Origin: Alphaproteobacteria bacterium
GTDB lineage: Bacteria; Pseudomonadota; Alphaproteobacteria; RF32; CAG-977
DNA length: 5,702 bases
NCBI GenBank assembly: GCA_017476085.1
Contig: JAFVEJ010000243.1
Span: 1 to 5,702, forward strand
Direction of reading: 5' to 3'
Shown in pieces: positions 5,282 to 5,702 of this stretch. The notes under the pieces were generated by a model. The model saw only the letters and a list, made by a program, of their open reading frames with translations. It made no database searches and was not told where the DNA came from. Both the position numbers and the translations under genes were made by a program. Every line of letters starts with the position of its first letter. The stretch's first letter is position 1.

Positions 5282-5319
5282 AAAGCCGATGTGAGGGGAC
5301 GTCCCCTCACATCGGCTTT
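5282..5319. repeat. Perfect 38-bp palindrome inside the IS
   Basis: Two 19-nt arms, AAAGCCGATGTGAGGGGAC and its exact complement, meet with no spacer 39 nt after the transposase stop and 26 nt before the right terminal repeat. As RNA it would fold into a very stable hairpin ending in only three U residues. It may act as a bidirectional transcription block protecting the element or its flanks, or extrude as a cruciform. Confidence 0.85.
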
Positions 5320-5345
5320 ACATCAACTTACCACAGAAGATCTGT

Positions 5346-5371
5346 TTTTACAGAAAATCTTTCACACTCTC
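5346..5371 (-). repeat. IS256-family right terminal inverted repeat
   Basis: Read on the minus strand it begins GAGAGTGTGAAAGA and ends TTCTGTAAAA. It matches the left repeat at 21 of 26 positions. The TGA inside GTGTGAAAG is the stop codon of the interrupted fic reading frame. Confidence 0.8.
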
Positions 5372-5625
5372 GTTAAAACATATTCATAGGCTAAAGCGTG
5401 ATTGCGCGCCTCCTGATAATGTTTCAGCGGCTTTGAACCGCTTGTAACGCCTTCCTCAATGACAAGGGTTGTTTCCTCGCGCGTCAAAGTGTTGCCTTCA
5501 ATCGCATTGGACGTATAAGCCAATTCCGTTTTCAGCCAGTTATGCAAAACCGTCCTGTTGTCTTTATTTTCTAACAAAGACTGCAATTTTTCCCGTTTTT
5601 GAGCAATGTCGTCCAGAATGTCCAT
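5362..5625 (-). pseudogene. Class II Fic protein, N-terminal fragment truncated by the IS
   Basis: This is an 87-codon remnant of a Fic family gene. It carries the N-terminal inhibitory-helix signature (S/T)-x-x-x-E-(G/N) as TSNAIEGNTLT, with S39, E43 and G44, followed by the family segment TREETTLVIEEG and by KHYQEARNHALAYEYVL (68-84). This is the usual start of a class II Fic protein, typically about 250-380 residues. The whole catalytic Fic core is missing. The last codons (part of Thr85, Arg86, Val87) and the TGA come from the IS terminal repeat. The other side of the IS holds no continuation. The ATG at 5625 is preferred; a GTG at 5634 is also in frame. The ribosome-binding site is weak either way. 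If expressed, the fragment would be an orphan inhibitory helix with no active site to block. Confidence 0.85.
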
Positions 5626-5655
5626 ACCACACACTTTTAACTTTATAGTTTTTAT

Positions 5656-5683
5656 ATTTTAAAACATTAAAGTTTAAAGTCAA
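5656..5683 (-). promoter_or_regulatory. Candidate promoter of the truncated fic gene
   Basis: On the minus strand TTGACT (5678-5683) and TAAAAT (5656-5661) are separated by 16 nt, each 5 of 6 to consensus. The start would be near 5650, about 25 nt before the ATG at 5625. The promoter is intact, so the fragment may still be transcribed into the IS. Confidence 0.5.
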
Positions 5684-5702
5684 GAACTCCCCGTAGGGGG
5701 GG

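Larger units (their letters stand above)
3909..5371 (+). mobile_element. IS256-family insertion sequence, apparently complete
   Basis: The element is about 1463 bp, has 26-bp imperfect terminal inverted repeats (21 of 26 identical) that begin GAG and end TGTAAAA, and encodes one DDE transposase. The TGTAAAA block about 20 nt from each tip is typical of IS256-family ends. The outer boundary could be 1 bp wider on each side, since a C/G pair also matches. No 8-9 bp target duplication is present: the left flank ends ATTTCCGGC and the right flank begins GTTAAAACA. The right end interrupts a fic gene on the minus strand. The left end stands 38 bp outside the promoter of the other Fic gene. Confidence 0.88.

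Noticed and set aside
5687..5702. CCCC-GTA-GGGG hairpin at the right edge
   Set aside because: It is cut by the window end and has only 4 bp with a 3-nt loop, so its role cannot be judged.
1..5702. CRISPR array, tRNA, rRNA or phage attachment site
   Set aside because: No regularly spaced repeats, cloverleaf-like segment, rRNA-like stretch or direct-repeat pair was seen in any intergenic region.

Overview
The window looks like an accessory stretch beside a housekeeping gene in a moderately AT-rich proteobacterium. The first 116 codons of a prephenate dehydratase on the left edge resemble, from memory, the alphaproteobacterial form. A host-associated or gut alphaproteobacterium would fit, but this rests on general appearance and not on a search. 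AG-rich ribosome-binding sites precede most genes, and start codons are ATG.

Layout, left to right. (1) Positions 1-348, minus strand: the 5' part of pheA, running off the window. (2) 349-493: an AT-rich divergent intergenic region with candidate promoters in both directions. (3) 494-2409, plus strand: three consecutive paralogous genes for small basic HNH (beta-beta-alpha-metal) nucleases of the colicin/pyocin and polymorphic-toxin type. The first two are separated by 2 nt, the third follows after 72 nt with its own ribosome-binding site, and a strong intrinsic terminator closes the block. No immunity gene lies between or immediately after them. (4) 2598-2837, plus: a 79-residue stand-alone LuxR/GerE-type HTH protein. 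(5) 2878-3804, minus: a full-length Fic-fold protein that converges on the HTH gene across a shared hairpin. Its catalytic His is replaced by Gln, and an inverted repeat overlaps its putative promoter. (6) 3909-5371: a complete IS256-family insertion sequence with 26-bp imperfect terminal inverted repeats, a 418-residue DDE transposase and a perfect 38-bp palindrome behind the transposase gene. (7) 5362-5625, minus: the N-terminal 87 codons of a second Fic protein with an intact inhibitory-helix motif. It is cut by the IS, whose terminal repeat supplies the stop codon.

How the parts relate. Three toxin-like nucleases, a solo regulator, two Fic-type genes (one altered, one broken) and an IS next to a core gene suggest a small conflict or mobile-gene island. 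No target-site duplication flanks the IS and the rest of the second fic gene is absent, which points to a deletion or rearrangement at the left IS edge. The most unusual element is the tandem trio of orphan HNH nucleases without visible immunity, secretion or delivery domains.
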